Origin: Hyparrhenia diplandra
Taxonomy: Eukaryota > Streptophyta > Magnoliopsida > Poales > Poaceae
Direction of reading: 5' to 3'
NCBI GenBank assembly: GCA_015847255.1
Contig: JADLZK010010869.1
Span: 558,001 to 622,000, forward strand
DNA length: 64,000 nucleotides
Shown piece after piece: positions 54,194 through 64,000 of the stretch (positions are counted from its first letter, which is position 1; each line of letters starts with the position of its first letter). The position numbers and the translations under genes are program-made. A model generated the notes under the pieces. The model saw nothing but the letters and a program-made list of their open reading frames with translations, searched no databases and was not told where the DNA came from.

Positions 54194-55640
54194 ATGCCCG
54201 CAAACACCGGAGTAGCACAAGGGGGCTCGGCACCCCCGCCGGTCTTGCCGGGTCATTCGCGGCCGGGCCCTCCCCCGAATGATGATCGGCCCGCTGACCC
54301 AGCCCGCTCCGGACTTCCGGATAATCCCGCGCCCACCCTCGCGCCCGAGGGCAAGAGCCCCACCCCACCTTCGCAGCGGGGAACCAGCGCGAGAGCCCCG
54401 GTCGAATGTGTCCGAGGCTGCCGGCGCCCCAAGGCCCCGGCGACACTCACGGAGATCCTCAAGGCCGAGGGTCGGTGGTGCGGCAGCCACTCCGTGCCGC
54501 CCCCGAGGCGGGGGGCGTCCTCCGGGCGTTCGAGGGTTTTGCCCGGGGGCTCATCGGGACGGCGAGGACGAGGAGGCGGCGGGACCGCGGCACTTGAAGC
54601 GCTGGGGCGCAGATTGCGGAAAAACTTGACGAATTTGGAGACCGCCGATCGAAGGCAGGCGCTTGCGCACCATCGAGGACCGGGCCTGGGCGCCCGGAGG
54701 GCGGCAATTGGCTGGAGCCGGCGGCTGCAGGCAGCGAGAGATTCATGGTTCACACGGAGCCATGCACCCCGGCCGGCGGCGGGTCAGCACCGCCACCCCG
54801 CCGTCATCGACAACCAACCCCCTCCGCCGCCACGAACCCTCCACCGCCGTTCGGGGGCATCCACGCTCCCGCGGCGAGGTCCCGTTAAACCCCCCACCGG
54901 CAAGCGAAACCGCCGCCGGGCCACGGACCAACCTCCGCGGTCCACCCACTATGATCCAGCATCCCCTCTCGTTCGCCCTCCGGCTGGCGAGTGGCCCTCG
55001 TCGTCTGACCACCAACACCTCCCGAGGTACACGGGCACACGGACCCCCCGACAGTTCGTCATGTCGTGCGAGGCCGCCGTAGCCGCGGTCGGAGAAAACA
55101 GTCCCACGATGGCGAAGTCATTCGTCATTGTGGCAAGGGAGCTTGCACAAGCCTGGTACTCAACCTTGCCCCCCGCAACCATCGTACGGGAAGGCGGAGC
55201 TGCGGTCGACCCGCAAACAAACTTCAAGGGAGTGGACTCGCGACGGCTAACTCCCGCAGCTCCTCGGCGTCATCCGAAGCCGACCGAGCCCTTAAGAGGC
55301 GGTGGCGAAGGTTCCTCCATACCAAGGCAAGAACGGAAGGGATATCCGACCAAAGTGTCATCATGGCGGCCCTCGCTTGCATACGGCCGGGGCCTTGCCA
55401 CTCCAAAAATCGAAAGGAGGCAGCCCAAAACCCTCACCGAACTCCACGAGATAATGGAAAAATACTTGCCGGGCGGATACCGGCCACAAGGCCAAGGTCG
55501 ACGCTTTCCGTCCTCGGCCCTCGCAGCCCCATACCCCTTGGCCGAGACCACAAAGATCGAACACCCCAGCTACCCGGACCGCTCGAGTGGTCGAGCCATA
55601 GACACGGCGCCACCAACCGAGCGAGAGAACAAACACCCCA
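54194..55640 (+). pseudogene. Tat gag, frameshifted
   Basis: The first ATG after the primer-binding site is at 54194 (MPANTGVAQGG), in a long open frame to 55645. A Pro/Arg/Gly-rich N-terminal part is followed by the conserved capsid segment RYTGTRTPRQFVMSCEAAVA, then TMAKSFVIVARELAQAWYST (about 55024-55175), which matches the gag of RIRE2-type elements. The following capsid helices (ARTEGISDQSVIMAALACIR, about 55327-55386) are in another frame. It would form the virus-like particle. Confidence 0.75.
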
Positions 55641-56099
55641 GCTAGATCCACCTATCGCCCAAGGGACCAACGGCCATACAAACCCGGGCGACGATCGGGG
55701 TCGTCGCAAAGAAAAAGCGACCATATTGCCACTCTTTGCGGGTGGACAAAGGCCACTTCACGAAGCAAGTGCCCATACTTCGCCAAGGGCAAAGAGTATA
55801 TGGACAGCCCGCCTAGCCACTCGGCAAACCAACCGACGGATCAACCACACCGGGAGGCCGGCGCAAACCCGCGACATAATCACTACTCCTACACCTCCCC
55901 AAACTACGCAGCCCCTTCCATACCAGGCTTGGCTACCCCGCCTTTTAATCAACCCCCGTACCACTACAGCCCGCACAGCCGGCCCGCTACGGCGGACAAG
56001 CCTACACGTAACACACCCCCCGAGACCCCAAACCCGTTCCGGCCCAACCCCGCACTACCCCCGCCTCCGCCGATCCCAACCTTGCCACCACCACCCCGC

Positions 56100-56770
56100 C
56101 ACCACCAATAAAGCAAGAAATGCGAACCACGCTAAACAACCCCACCTCGCATATGGCGAGATCCTCGCCATTTCGGGGTTCCAACGAGGACCACGGCAAC
56201 AAACGACAAAGGAAGGAGCACTACCGCAGGGTGCACCACGTGGCAGCGGAAGGCCCCCACAAGAACAGCCAGTGGTCCCACGTACCGATCACGTTCAGCG
56301 CAGCGGACATGAGGCTCAAGGACTTCCCTCACACCGACGCAATGGTAATCAAAACTACCGTTGCGGGGTGGATTTGTAAACAAAATCCTGGTCGACCACA
56401 GAAGCTCCCGGTGACATCCTATTTACATCCACCTTCGACCGCATGAGGCTTGACCGCAACCTCCTGGAGCCCGCAGGAAATCCCCTCTTCGGATTCGGAG
56501 GACAGCAAGTCAGAGCAATTGGCAAGATAACCCTCCCAGTCACATTCGGGGACCAACCTCACCCACGAACCGAAAACATAACCTTCGATGTCGTCGACAT
56601 GCACTACAACTACAATGCGATCTTCGGGAGGGGCATCATTAACGCTTTCGCGGTAGTAATTCACCCAGGCTATCTCTGCATGAAAATGCCATCGATCACC
56701 GGAGTTATAGCAGTTTTCGGAGACCAGGACCTCGCAAGAACAGCAGAAGGCGGTCGCCCTAAGGCGGTAA
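56100..56770 (+). pseudogene. Tat protease region
   Basis: FSAADMRLKDFPHTDAM (about 56293-56343) and, after a damaged active-site stretch near 56389-56435, the segment NPLFGFGGQQVRAIGKITLP, then DVVDMHYNYNAIFGRGIINA and HPGYLCMKMPSITGVIAVFG (56480-56725) follow the usual Tat protease order. The catalytic LVD is kept but the Gly-Ser that should follow is changed or shifted. Maturation protease of the polyprotein. Confidence 0.75.
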
Positions 56771-56929
56771 CGTCCACGCCCTCGAGCAGGACAAAGAGGC
56801 CAAAGAGGAAAAGGAAAAGAAAGAAAACAAGGACCCCAACGAGGACCACTATAAACCTCCGCGTGCCCAGCCAGTGGAGGAGACCAAGCAAATCAGGCTC
56901 TTCCCGAATGACGAGACCAAGGTAGTGAC

Positions 56930-57660
56930 CATCTCCGCAATGTTGGACCCGACCGAGGCCATTCTCATCCACTTCCTCCGCGACCATTGCGATGTTTTCG
57001 CATGGTCGGCCGAGGATCTCCGGGCGTCGATCGCCAAATCATCGAGCACAAGCTTAATGTCCGGGAGGGACAACCCCGTGTAAGCAAAAACTCCGTCGGA
57101 TGTCCGAGGAAAGAAAGCAAGCGGCAAAAGGTTGGGTTGAGGTCAACCGGCTCTTAGATGCCCGGGTGATAAGGCCGGTAAAAGTACCCAACATGGCTAT
57201 CCAACGTGGTCCTCGTCAAAAAACCAAGCCTCTCCAAGGACATCGCAGAACCCCCGAGATGGAGAATGTGTGTGGACTTCACAAGTCTCAACAAAGCATG
57301 CCCCAAAGATGATTTTCCTTACCCCGCATCAGCTCACTCGTAGACGCGGCTGCGGGGGTGCGAGATGCCATTTCTTTGGATTGTTTCTCTCGGGGTACCA
57401 CCAAATCTGGATGCACAAGGAAGACGAGGAGAAGACAAGTTTCATAACCCCCACCGGCACGTATTGCTTCAGAAGAATGGCAGAAGGCCTCCGGAATGCG
57501 GGGTCCACCTTCGCACGAATGACTGCGGAGGTTCTCGCAGATGACGAGGCAATCTCCGCCACGTGGACGACATCGTCGTGCGAGCAAACTCGGGGGCAGA
57601 TCACATAGTAGACCTCGAAAGGGCATTCCTCAAACTCCGCGGGGCGGGCTCAAGCTAAAC
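56930..57660 (+). pseudogene. Tat reverse transcriptase
   Basis: FLRDHCDVFAWSAEDLR (about 56974-57024) marks the RT N-terminus; then a MSEERKQAAKGWVEVNRLLD segment (57100-57159), a CVDFTSLNKACPKDDFP-like segment in mixed frames (57270-57325), and HKEDEEKTSFITPTGTYCFR (57412-57473). The catalytic site is at 57553-57575: the frame reads HVDDIVV or, in the other frame, is lost, as if one T of a tyrosine codon were missing. At least five frameshifts. Confidence 0.8.
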
Positions 57661-57760
57661 CCCGCAAAATGCTGAGTCGGCAAAAGGAAAGCTACTCGGG
57701 TGCCTAGTCTCCGCAAGAGGCATCGAAGCAAACCCAACTAAGATCCAAGCAATCACCAAG

Positions 57761-58380
57761 ATGGAACCCCCGACAAACAGAAAACTGGCGCAACGCCTCG
57801 CCGGCCGCATGGCCTCCCTAAGCAGATTCATCTCAAGGTCCGCAGAGCGGGGCCTACCTTTTTTCCAGATCCTAAGAGCATCAGAGCCTTTCAGCTGGGG
57901 CCCAGTACAGCAGCAAGCTTTCGAAGACCTAAAGCACTACCTCCTCAACTTGACAACCCTCGCAACACCGGAACCTGGCGAGGGCCTCCTGCTTTACGTA
58001 GCGGCATCCCCGCACGCGGTAAGCGCAGTCCTCGCCAAGGAGGTCACCGAACAGCACCAAGTACGACAGCTCCCCATCTACTACGTATCAGAAGTCCTCG
58101 AGGGCCCCAAAGCCAACTACACTGAACTAGAGAAGGTAGCCTACGCTGTGGTCATGGCCGCAAGAAAACTTAAACACTACTTTCAGTCGCATGAGATCAC
58201 GGTACCGTCTTGCTTCCCACTGGAGAACATTTTCAGAAACCCCGAGTCAGTAGGAAGGATAGCCCGCTGGGCAACAGAGCTGGGCGACCACGCGATCAAA
58301 TTCGTGGGAAGAACAGCAATCAAGTCCCAAGCCCTCGCGGACTTTGTCGCAGATTGGACCCCCGACGTATACAACCAGGC
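57761..58380 (+). pseudogene. Tat RNase H (RT-linked), frame largely intact
   Basis: Part of the longest undamaged frame (321 residues, 57761-58726). ASLSRFISRSAERGLPFFQI, QQQAFEDLKHYLLNLTTLA and LLLYVAASPHAVSAVLAKE are the standard connection and RNase H segments of gypsy pol. ANYTELEKVAYAVVMAARKL follows, with the conserved Glu, then the HYFQSHEITV segment. This would remove the RNA strand during cDNA synthesis. Confidence 0.8.
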
Positions 58381-58800
58381 TGCGAAGTTGGACCCAATAT
58401 GGATAGCATACACTGATGGAGCCTGGGGCTCCGTAGGGGCGGGGATCGCAGCCATTCTCATCTCGCCATCTGGAGTAAAGCTCCGTTACGACGCGAGGCT
58501 GGAATTCCCATGCACCAACAACATCGCAGAATACGAGGCAGTCATCTCCGGCGCTGAACAAGCTCGGGCTCTATCGGCAAAGGCGGGCTATTATCGGGGA
58601 CGGACTCGAAGTGGGTGTCAGGCCATGTCGAAAAAAAAGTTGCGAGCGAAACCCGAGCTCACAAGTATCTTCTCGGGGTCCGCAAAAGCGAGGCCTTTTT
58701 TACGGGCATCACAACAAAAACCATAGCGAGGCGGGGGACAACGGCGAGGCCGACGAGCTAGCAAAGGCAGCCGCAACACAAGCCCCGCTACCACGGACGT
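58381..58800 (+). pseudogene. Second, archaeal-type RNase H-like domain of the Tat element
   Basis: Residues IWIAYTDGAWGSVGAGIAAI followed by LISPSGVKL (about 58398-58482) with the catalytic-type Asp, then NNIAEYEAVISG (about 58519-58554) with the Glu, and finally NGEADELAKAAA (about 58747-58782) after frameshifts. Two RNase H-like domains in tandem are a recognised property of Tat-clade polymerases. Open until 58726, then broken. Confidence 0.75.
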
Positions 58801-58999
58801 ATTCTATGAAACCCTCACAAAGCCGGCCGTCGAGGGATCCCCCCGCCAGCCAAGTTTGTGCACGCCATATCAGCGAGGATTGGAGAGCCCCGATGATTGC
58901 CTACATAAAAGGCCGCCGAACCCGACTCCAAAGAAGAAGAAAAAGGATAGCACAAAAGGTGAGAGGATACAGAATGATCGGCGAACAGCTATACAAGGC

Positions 59000-60092
59000 T
59001 TCGGTTCTGACACCATGGCTCAAGTGTGTTTCGGCGAGGGAAGAACAATCCTCGCGGAGGTGCATGAGGGCATCTGCGGGGCGCACACAACGGCCCCAGC
59101 GCACTTGTCGGAAGGTGTTGAGGCAGGGGTTTCTACTGGCCCACCGCTCTAGCCGGCGCCGAAAACCTCGTGAAGCGGCTGCGAAGGATGCCGGCTAACG
59201 CCCACCACTCAAACCTCCCGGGGCAACAACTACGCCGTCGCCCAACATGGCCCCTTCAAAGGTGGGGAATAGACCTCGTTGGGCCAATGCCAGCAGCGCC
59301 AGGCAACCTCCGCTACGCAGTTGTAGCCATTGAGTACTTCACAAAGTGGATTGAAGCCCGACCCCTCGCGACAGTAACCTCGCACTCCGTGCAGAAGTTC
59401 TTCTGGCAGCAAATCATTTGCCGCTTCGGGGTCCCAAGAGAAATCACAGTGGACAACGGCACACAATTCGACTGCGAGGCCTTCAAGCAATTTTGCTTCC
59501 AGATTGGGACCAAGATACACTTCGCCTCTGTCCGGCACCCCCAGTCGAACGGCCTCGTGGGAGAGGGCCAGCGGCACCATTACGCAAGGGGCGACGGCTC
59601 AAAAATCCAAGGAAAACCAAGGGGCACACAGGCTGAGCATCTCACACCGGTGGTCTAGTCACACAACACCTCCGAATGCAAAGCAACAAAATTTACCCCG
59701 TTCAAGCTACTGTTTGGAGAAGAGGCCGTACTCGGAGGAACTAACACATGGCTCCCCAAGAACAACCCTCGCGCCAATAGAAGTGGACGCCCTTCGCATG
59801 ATGACCTTGTCGAAGAAGTCCGCAACCAGGCTGTCCTCAACCTCCGCTCATACCAACAAGAAACACGCAAATGGCGGGATAAAAAGGTCAAGCCCCGCAA
59901 CCTCGCAGTCGGAGACTTCGCGCTCATCAGAAAGCAAAACGCTCCAATGGCAGGGAAGTTTGTCGCCAAGTGGTCGGGGCCTTTCACGGTCACGAAATCG
60001 ACAAGACCCGGCTCGTACCACACGCAAGACCTCCACGGGAATGACCTACCACACACATGGAACATTGATGACCTCCGCAAATACTACCCTTA
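59000..60092 (+). pseudogene. Tat integrase
   Basis: The N-terminal zinc-binding part is damaged (EGICGAHTTAP, RLRRMPANAHH). The core reads WGIDLVGPMPAAPGNLRYAV (first Asp, about 59263-59320), FTKWIEARPLATV, then FGVPREITVDNGTQFD (second Asp, about 59428-59473) and VRHPQSNGLV. The third catalytic Glu is only in a neighbouring frame (ERASGTI, near 59560). The C-terminal SH3-like part reads WRDKKVKPRNLAVGDFALIR and FVAKWSGPFTV, ending at WNIDDLRKYYP and a TAG at 60090-60092. Confidence 0.8.
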
Positions 60093-60430
60093 GCGGCGCC
60101 GCACCCGGCGTTAGCGGTATAGATCCCTTTAAATGTTCTTTTGCATTTTTTCTTCAAGTTTCTTGTAAAACAATATCATGTAACGAGGGGCTGCACTCTT
60201 TTTCCTCATGAATCCGGCGCGAGGTTTTTAACGCAGGCAGCACCCCATCTTATTAATATATGCAGTATTTCCCCACAAAAGCTTTGTCTTCGATACACCC
60301 TTGACCAACGGACGCCGAAAGGGGCGAAGTGGCGCCCCTCCGCCCTCATCGGCAGACTCCGACAGGGATGATTGGCTCGGTCAGGGGCTCAGCGTCCACC
60401 CTCGCGCCCGAGGCCACTCGAGCCAAACAC
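60093..60430 (+). other. Start of the Tat 3' non-coding region
   Basis: No protein domain. AT-richer to about 60290, then GC-rich leading into the first tandem array. Confidence 0.5.
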
Positions 60431-60444
60431 ATGCCGGGGGCTCA

Positions 60445-61025
60445 CAAAACGCAACCCCGACGCGGACCAGTATGGGCCGCCGCGGAGGCATCAAAAGACG
60501 CGCACCCGGCAAACACGCCAGGGGGCTCGCAAAACGCAACCCGACGCGGACCCGGTATGGGCGCGCGGAGGCATCAAAGACGCGCACCACGGCAACACAC
60601 GCCCGGGCTCGCAAAAGTAACCCGGACGCGGACCCCAGTATGGGCGCGCGGAGGCATCAAAAGACGCGCACCACGGCAACACACGCCCGGGGGCAAAAAC
60701 AAAACCCGACGCGGACCCAGTATGGGCGCAGGCATCAAAAAACGCGCACCACGGCAACACACGCCGACGCGGACAACCCAGCCGCGGACCCGGTATGGGC
60801 CGCGCGGAGGTACACAAAGACGCGCACCACGGCAACACACGCCGGGCTCGCAAAACGCAACCCCAACGCGGACCCGAGTATGGGCGCACGGAGGTACAAA
60901 AAGACGCGCACCACGGCAACACACGCCCGGGGCTCAAGAGCGTAACCCCGACGCGGACCCCGAGTATGGGCGCGCGGAGGCATCAAAAAAGACGCGCACC
61001 ACGGCAGCGGCGCCAGGGGGGCTCA
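60445..61025 (+). repeat. Tandem array 1 in the Tat 3' region, unit about 83 bp, about 7 copies
   Basis: Units begin GACGCGGACC-CAGTATGGG at about 60460, 60543, 60627, 60709, 60785, 60870 and 60951 and contain GGAGGCATCAAAAGACGCGC and CACGGCAACACACGCC. They differ by small indels. Long open frames on both strands here (270, 214 and 148 residues) are translations of the repeat. Confidence 0.9.
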
Positions 61026-61990
61026 TGAGTGTAACCCGACTCAATAATTTGCGTACCGGCAAAGACACCAAAACCGGGACCACCCGGTACAACGCATTGA
61101 ACACCTTCACCAACAAAAGGACCCCGCTTCAATACCCCTAATGGCCAAGTACACCCACCTACCGCCATAAAGACCACTTAAAAGCCGCACCCCACCATAC
61201 AACCCCGCACCACTATAAAACCCGACACCGCTGCACGAACACACCACAAGAACACCAAGCCAAAAGAGGAACACCAAAGCAAGGAGATGCTCCCAGAATT
61301 AGAACACCCGCGTTCTTACAGCGCAAGCCGCCACAAACCTCCCAGAACCCCGCACAACACCCGTACCTTAGACACTGCAATGGAAAATGTAAAACAGCAA
61401 CAGCTAGCAGCGCAACAAGGGCTCCCAGCGCACTCACTCACCAAAGCTAGCCAACCAACTCGCCCGCTTGAATCCATCGCTCAGCACAACTCAACCCTCG
61501 GGGCCAGGCACCGCAATGGAGAATGTAACATCCTCCCAAACGGCAAGGCCCCAAAGGAATCAAAGTTCCAGCAACAGTGCTCCGAGAACCTGCCGGCACG
61601 AGAACCCCGCGCACAACGCAGAGCTGCAACGCAATCCCTCAGAAGACCCCGCGCGCAGCACAGAGCTGCAGCGCAGGCCCCCGCGTCAACCGCTCCTCCG
61701 CATGAAGGGCATTCAGCGCAAGTTTCCGAACCGTCACCTCGACACCACATCGACCAACTCGGAGAACCCTCGGCACCCGGAGCAGTCGAGCAACCCCGAT
61801 CCTGCATAGATAGGAATAGGAGGCCTCAGGAAAAACCAACTAGCGGGCAATCTGCTTAACCTAGAAACCCAGGGTAACCTTGGGCTACCTAGTAGAGAAG
61901 CTTAGCTAGTCGGTTTCCTCCCTCCGCAAGCAAGGAAAGCATTGCGGATAGCTGATACACCTCGCAAAAAGCATGTAACCCCGCCATTAG
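61026..61990 (+). other. Tat 3' region between arrays 1 and 2
   Basis: GC-rich with short duplications: GAGCTGCAACGCAATCC and GAGCTGCAGCGCAGGCC (61619 and 61662), and two GCAATGGAAAATGTAA-like copies (61377 and 61511). The 190-residue frame at 61287-61859 has no recognisable domain. Confidence 0.45.
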
Positions 61991-62029
61991 GCAATGGAAA
62001 AATTGTTGTCTCGTCATCACAAACGACTA

Positions 62030-63085
62030 CTAAAAACCCGCAACTACAAACCTCGCAAATCGGCGAGCCTCGCTAAAAGAAACAGGGGCATCATTTGCGC
62101 ATCTACAATCCTCGCAAATCAGCGAGCCTCGCTAAAAGAAAGAGGGCGTCATTTGCGCAACTACAAACCTCGCAAATCGGCGAGCCTCGCTAAAAAAGCG
62201 AGAGGGCGTCGCTGCGCAACTACAAACCTCGCAAATCAGCGAGCCTCGCTAAAAGAAACAGGGGGCGTCGCTGCGCATCTACAATCCTCGCAAATCAGCG
62301 AGCCTCGCTAAAAGAAACAGAGGGCGCCGCTCCGCAACTACAAACCACGCAAATCAGCGAGCCTCACTAAAGAAACAGAGGGCGTCGCTGGGCAACTACA
62401 AACCTCGCAAATCGGCGAGCCTCGCTAAAAAAGCAGGGGGCGTCGTTGCGCATCTACAATCCTCGCAAATCGGCGAGCCTCGCTAAAAAGAAACAGGGGC
62501 GCTGCTCCGCAATTACAAACCTCGCAAATCAGCGAGCCTCGCTAAAAGAAACAGAGGGCATCGTTGCGCAACTACAAACCTCGCCGTCGCCGAGCCTCGC
62601 TAAAAAGAAACAGGGCGTCGGCAAGCATCTACAATCCCTCCCAAATCAGCGAGCCTCGCTAAAAGAAACAGAGGGGCGCGCGCTGCTACAACTACAAACC
62701 TCGCAAATCGGCGAACCTCGCTAAAAGAAACAGAGGGCGTCGCTGCGCAACTACAAACCTCAACAAATCGACAGCCTCGCTAAAGAAACAGGGGGCGTCG
62801 CAAGTAGCCACAATCTCGCAAATCAGCGAGCCTCGCTAAAAAACAGGGGGCGTCGCTGCGCAACTACAATCCTCACAAATCAGCGAGCCTCGCTAAAGAA
62901 AGCAGGGGGGCGTCGCTGCGCAGACTACAATTCTCGCAAAACAGCGAGCCTCGCTAAAAAAACGGGCGTCGCTGCGCAACTACAATCCTCGCAAAACAGC
63001 GAGCCTCGCCAAAAGAAACAGGGGGCGTCGCTGCGCAACCACAACCCTCGCAAAACAGCGAGCCCCGCTAAAAAAGGAGCAGGGG
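62030..63085 (+). repeat. Tandem array 2 in the Tat 3' region, unit about 59 bp, about 18 copies
   Basis: Each unit reads ACTACAAACCTCGCAAATC, then GGCGAGCCTCGCTAAAAGAA, then ACAGGGGGCGTCGCTGCGCA. The core CTCGC-AAATCA-GCGAG is an inverted repeat in nearly every unit; a second GCGAGCCTCGC palindrome overlaps it. Units differ by one- to three-base indels and a few replacements (AAATCGG to CGTCGCC near 62585). Confidence 0.92.
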
Positions 63086-63164
63086 GCGCCGCAGCGTAGC
63101 AAACCACCCTGAGACACAACATTCACACGCCAAGTATCACAAAAACAAAGCGCCCTCGTCACAA

Positions 63165-63330
63165 TAACTCACAACAACCCCACGAAGGGGGACAAGGTTA
63201 CAACAACCCCGCGAAGGGGGACAAGGTTACAACAAACCCACGAAGGGGGACAAGCGTACAACAAACCCGCGAAGGGGGGGACAAGTGTACAACAACCCCC
63301 GAGGGAACAAGTTTATAACAACCCGCAAAT
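63165..63330 (+). repeat. Tandem array 3 in the Tat 3' region, unit about 29 bp, about 5 copies
   Basis: ACAACCCCGCGAAGGGGGAC with AAGGTTACA; the CCCC/GGGG pair is a short palindrome. The last unit is degenerate. Confidence 0.88.
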
Positions 63331-63404
63331 GGCGGTGACCCGCCATATAAACCTTCATTCACAAATCACGCCCGGCTATCTCTAAAAGCGGCCTCTCCGG
63401 CACA

Positions 63405-64000
63405 TCATCGCAAGGATCCCGCCACACGCTCCACAAACTCCGCCACATCAACCACCTCGACTTCAAGTGGGCCACTCCTAGCCCCCCTCACCCGGCCAAC
63501 GGTGTCCGGCGGCTCCTCGTCAGGCAAACTTAGCGGCCCCCACGGGAGGCGGGCCGGACGGACGAGGCGGCCCGCCGAGACCCTTTGGCGGAAGACCCTC
63601 CGCAAGTCACGAGCACTTAACTCCACAGGCTCCGCCTTAGGAACAATCACCGCACCCTGTCAGCGAAACCGACCTCGCCAAGGGCGATAGCAACGCCTCT
63701 TCATCCCCAATATCCTCGTCCAACGCAACCGAGGAAGGCCCCGCCCAAATAACACCCGCTCCGCTTGTCGATCCGTCGGTCGTACCCGCGCCAAAAACGC
63801 CCCGCAGCTTGATTCTTCACATCGTACTTTCGAGTGCACGCCCACCAAAAGGCTTCAAAACTAATCCCCGGATACTTCATCATCGCATGGACCCACGTCT
63901 CCCCCGAGATAAAAACATCTTGGTAATTCATCATCAGGGGGACGACGTTCAAGACACCTCCAGCGCAAGCAGCCCGCAGATCCTGCGCGGTAAGAGCCAT
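63405..64000 (-). pseudogene. Antisense ORF in the Tat 3' region, frameshifted
   Basis: Opposite to gag-pol. The first segment (64000-63701) is an open frame beginning MALTAQDLRAACAGGV and containing FISGETWVHAMMKYPGISFE, then AFWWACTRKYDVKNQ. After a shift near 63770 another frame gives ALDEDIGDEEALLSP, and after a further shift VIVPKAEPVELSARDLRRVF continues to a stop at 63405. Composition is protein-like throughout and differs from the adjacent arrays. Antisense ORFs between pol and the 3' LTR are known in Tat-clade elements such as maize Grande. The start may lie upstream of the window border. Function unknown. Confidence 0.5.

Larger units (their letters stand above)
53438..64000 (+). 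mobile_element. Tat-type Ty3/gypsy LTR retrotransposon (RIRE2/Grande-like), 3' LTR outside window
   Basis: Features in order: 5' LTR 53438-54158; primer-binding site TTGGCGCCCGTCC at 54161; gag, protease, RT, RNase H, a second archaeal-type RNase H-like domain and integrase, with the pol remnant ending at 60092; then at least 3.9 kb with three tandem arrays and an antisense frame. RT before integrase is the gypsy order; the second RNase H and the long 3' region point to the Tat clade. The element must exceed 10.5 kb. Nearly every domain is readable but broken by indels. Confidence 0.88.

Noticed and set aside
60329..61141. Open frames of 270, 214 and 148 codons on both strands
   Set aside because: Direct translation of the 83-bp tandem array; repetitive peptide in several frames at once.
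62030..63085. CRISPR-like look: regular palindromic units with even spacing
   Set aside because: The whole 59-bp unit is repeated, so there are no unique spacers, the host is a plant, and it lies in a retrotransposon 3' region.

Overview
This is plant nuclear DNA, almost certainly from a grass (Poaceae). The evidence is Ty1/copia, Tekay-type and Tat-type Ty3/gypsy LTR retrotransposons, a CACTA transposon, PIF/Harbinger (Tourist-like), Mutator-like long-inverted-repeat and Stowaway-like elements, TATA boxes, splice sites and GC-rich first-exon-like patches. There is no prokaryotic operon, rRNA, tRNA gene or CRISPR array that I can support. The window is a stack of mobile elements with a few host gene remnants; no gene reads as an undamaged host gene.

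Layout: 1-2812 holds the 3' end of an unclassified LTR retrotransposon and the start of its 3' LTR. A complete Ty1/copia element (2813-10665, target duplication TCTTG) follows. 11200-18857 is a complete but non-autonomous Tekay-like chromovirus (duplication CTTAA); its interior keeps only a gag zinc-knuckle remnant, a protease and a chromodomain. 19468-22650 (+) and 38662-41867 (-) are two copies of one short LTR element with a gag-like region and a second conserved coding block of unknown function but no recognisable polymerase (duplications TATAT and TTAAT). 24155-28392 is a CACTA element with a small internal gene. 29.8-35.4 kb carries repeat ends with the GCCCGTGCGTTGC motif, a broken glutaredoxin-like gene and possible captured exons.

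From 37.7 to 47.6 kb, five elements stand almost end to end: a Tourist-like MITE, a long-TIR Mutator-like element, the second gag-only element, another long-TIR Mutator-like element and a 4.2-kb Harbinger-like element. 47.9-53.4 kb is the least TE-dense part: a small-membrane-protein gene with TATA box and intron, a LINE-like segment, two strong RNA hairpins, a Stowaway MITE and a second, inverted copy of the membrane-protein gene. That copy is cut at its 5' end by a Tat-type gypsy element (53438 to beyond the window end), which has gag, protease, reverse transcriptase, two RNase H-like domains and integrase, then a long 3' region of tandem arrays and an antisense reading frame.

Reading frames of nearly every element are broken by one- or two-base indels. 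Paired LTRs and paired copies differ largely by clustered small indels and short GC-rich replacements, so some pseudogene calls may reflect consensus errors rather than decay. Target duplications, primer-binding sites and terminal inverted repeats were read directly from the sequence; family names rest on remembered domain motifs, without a database search.
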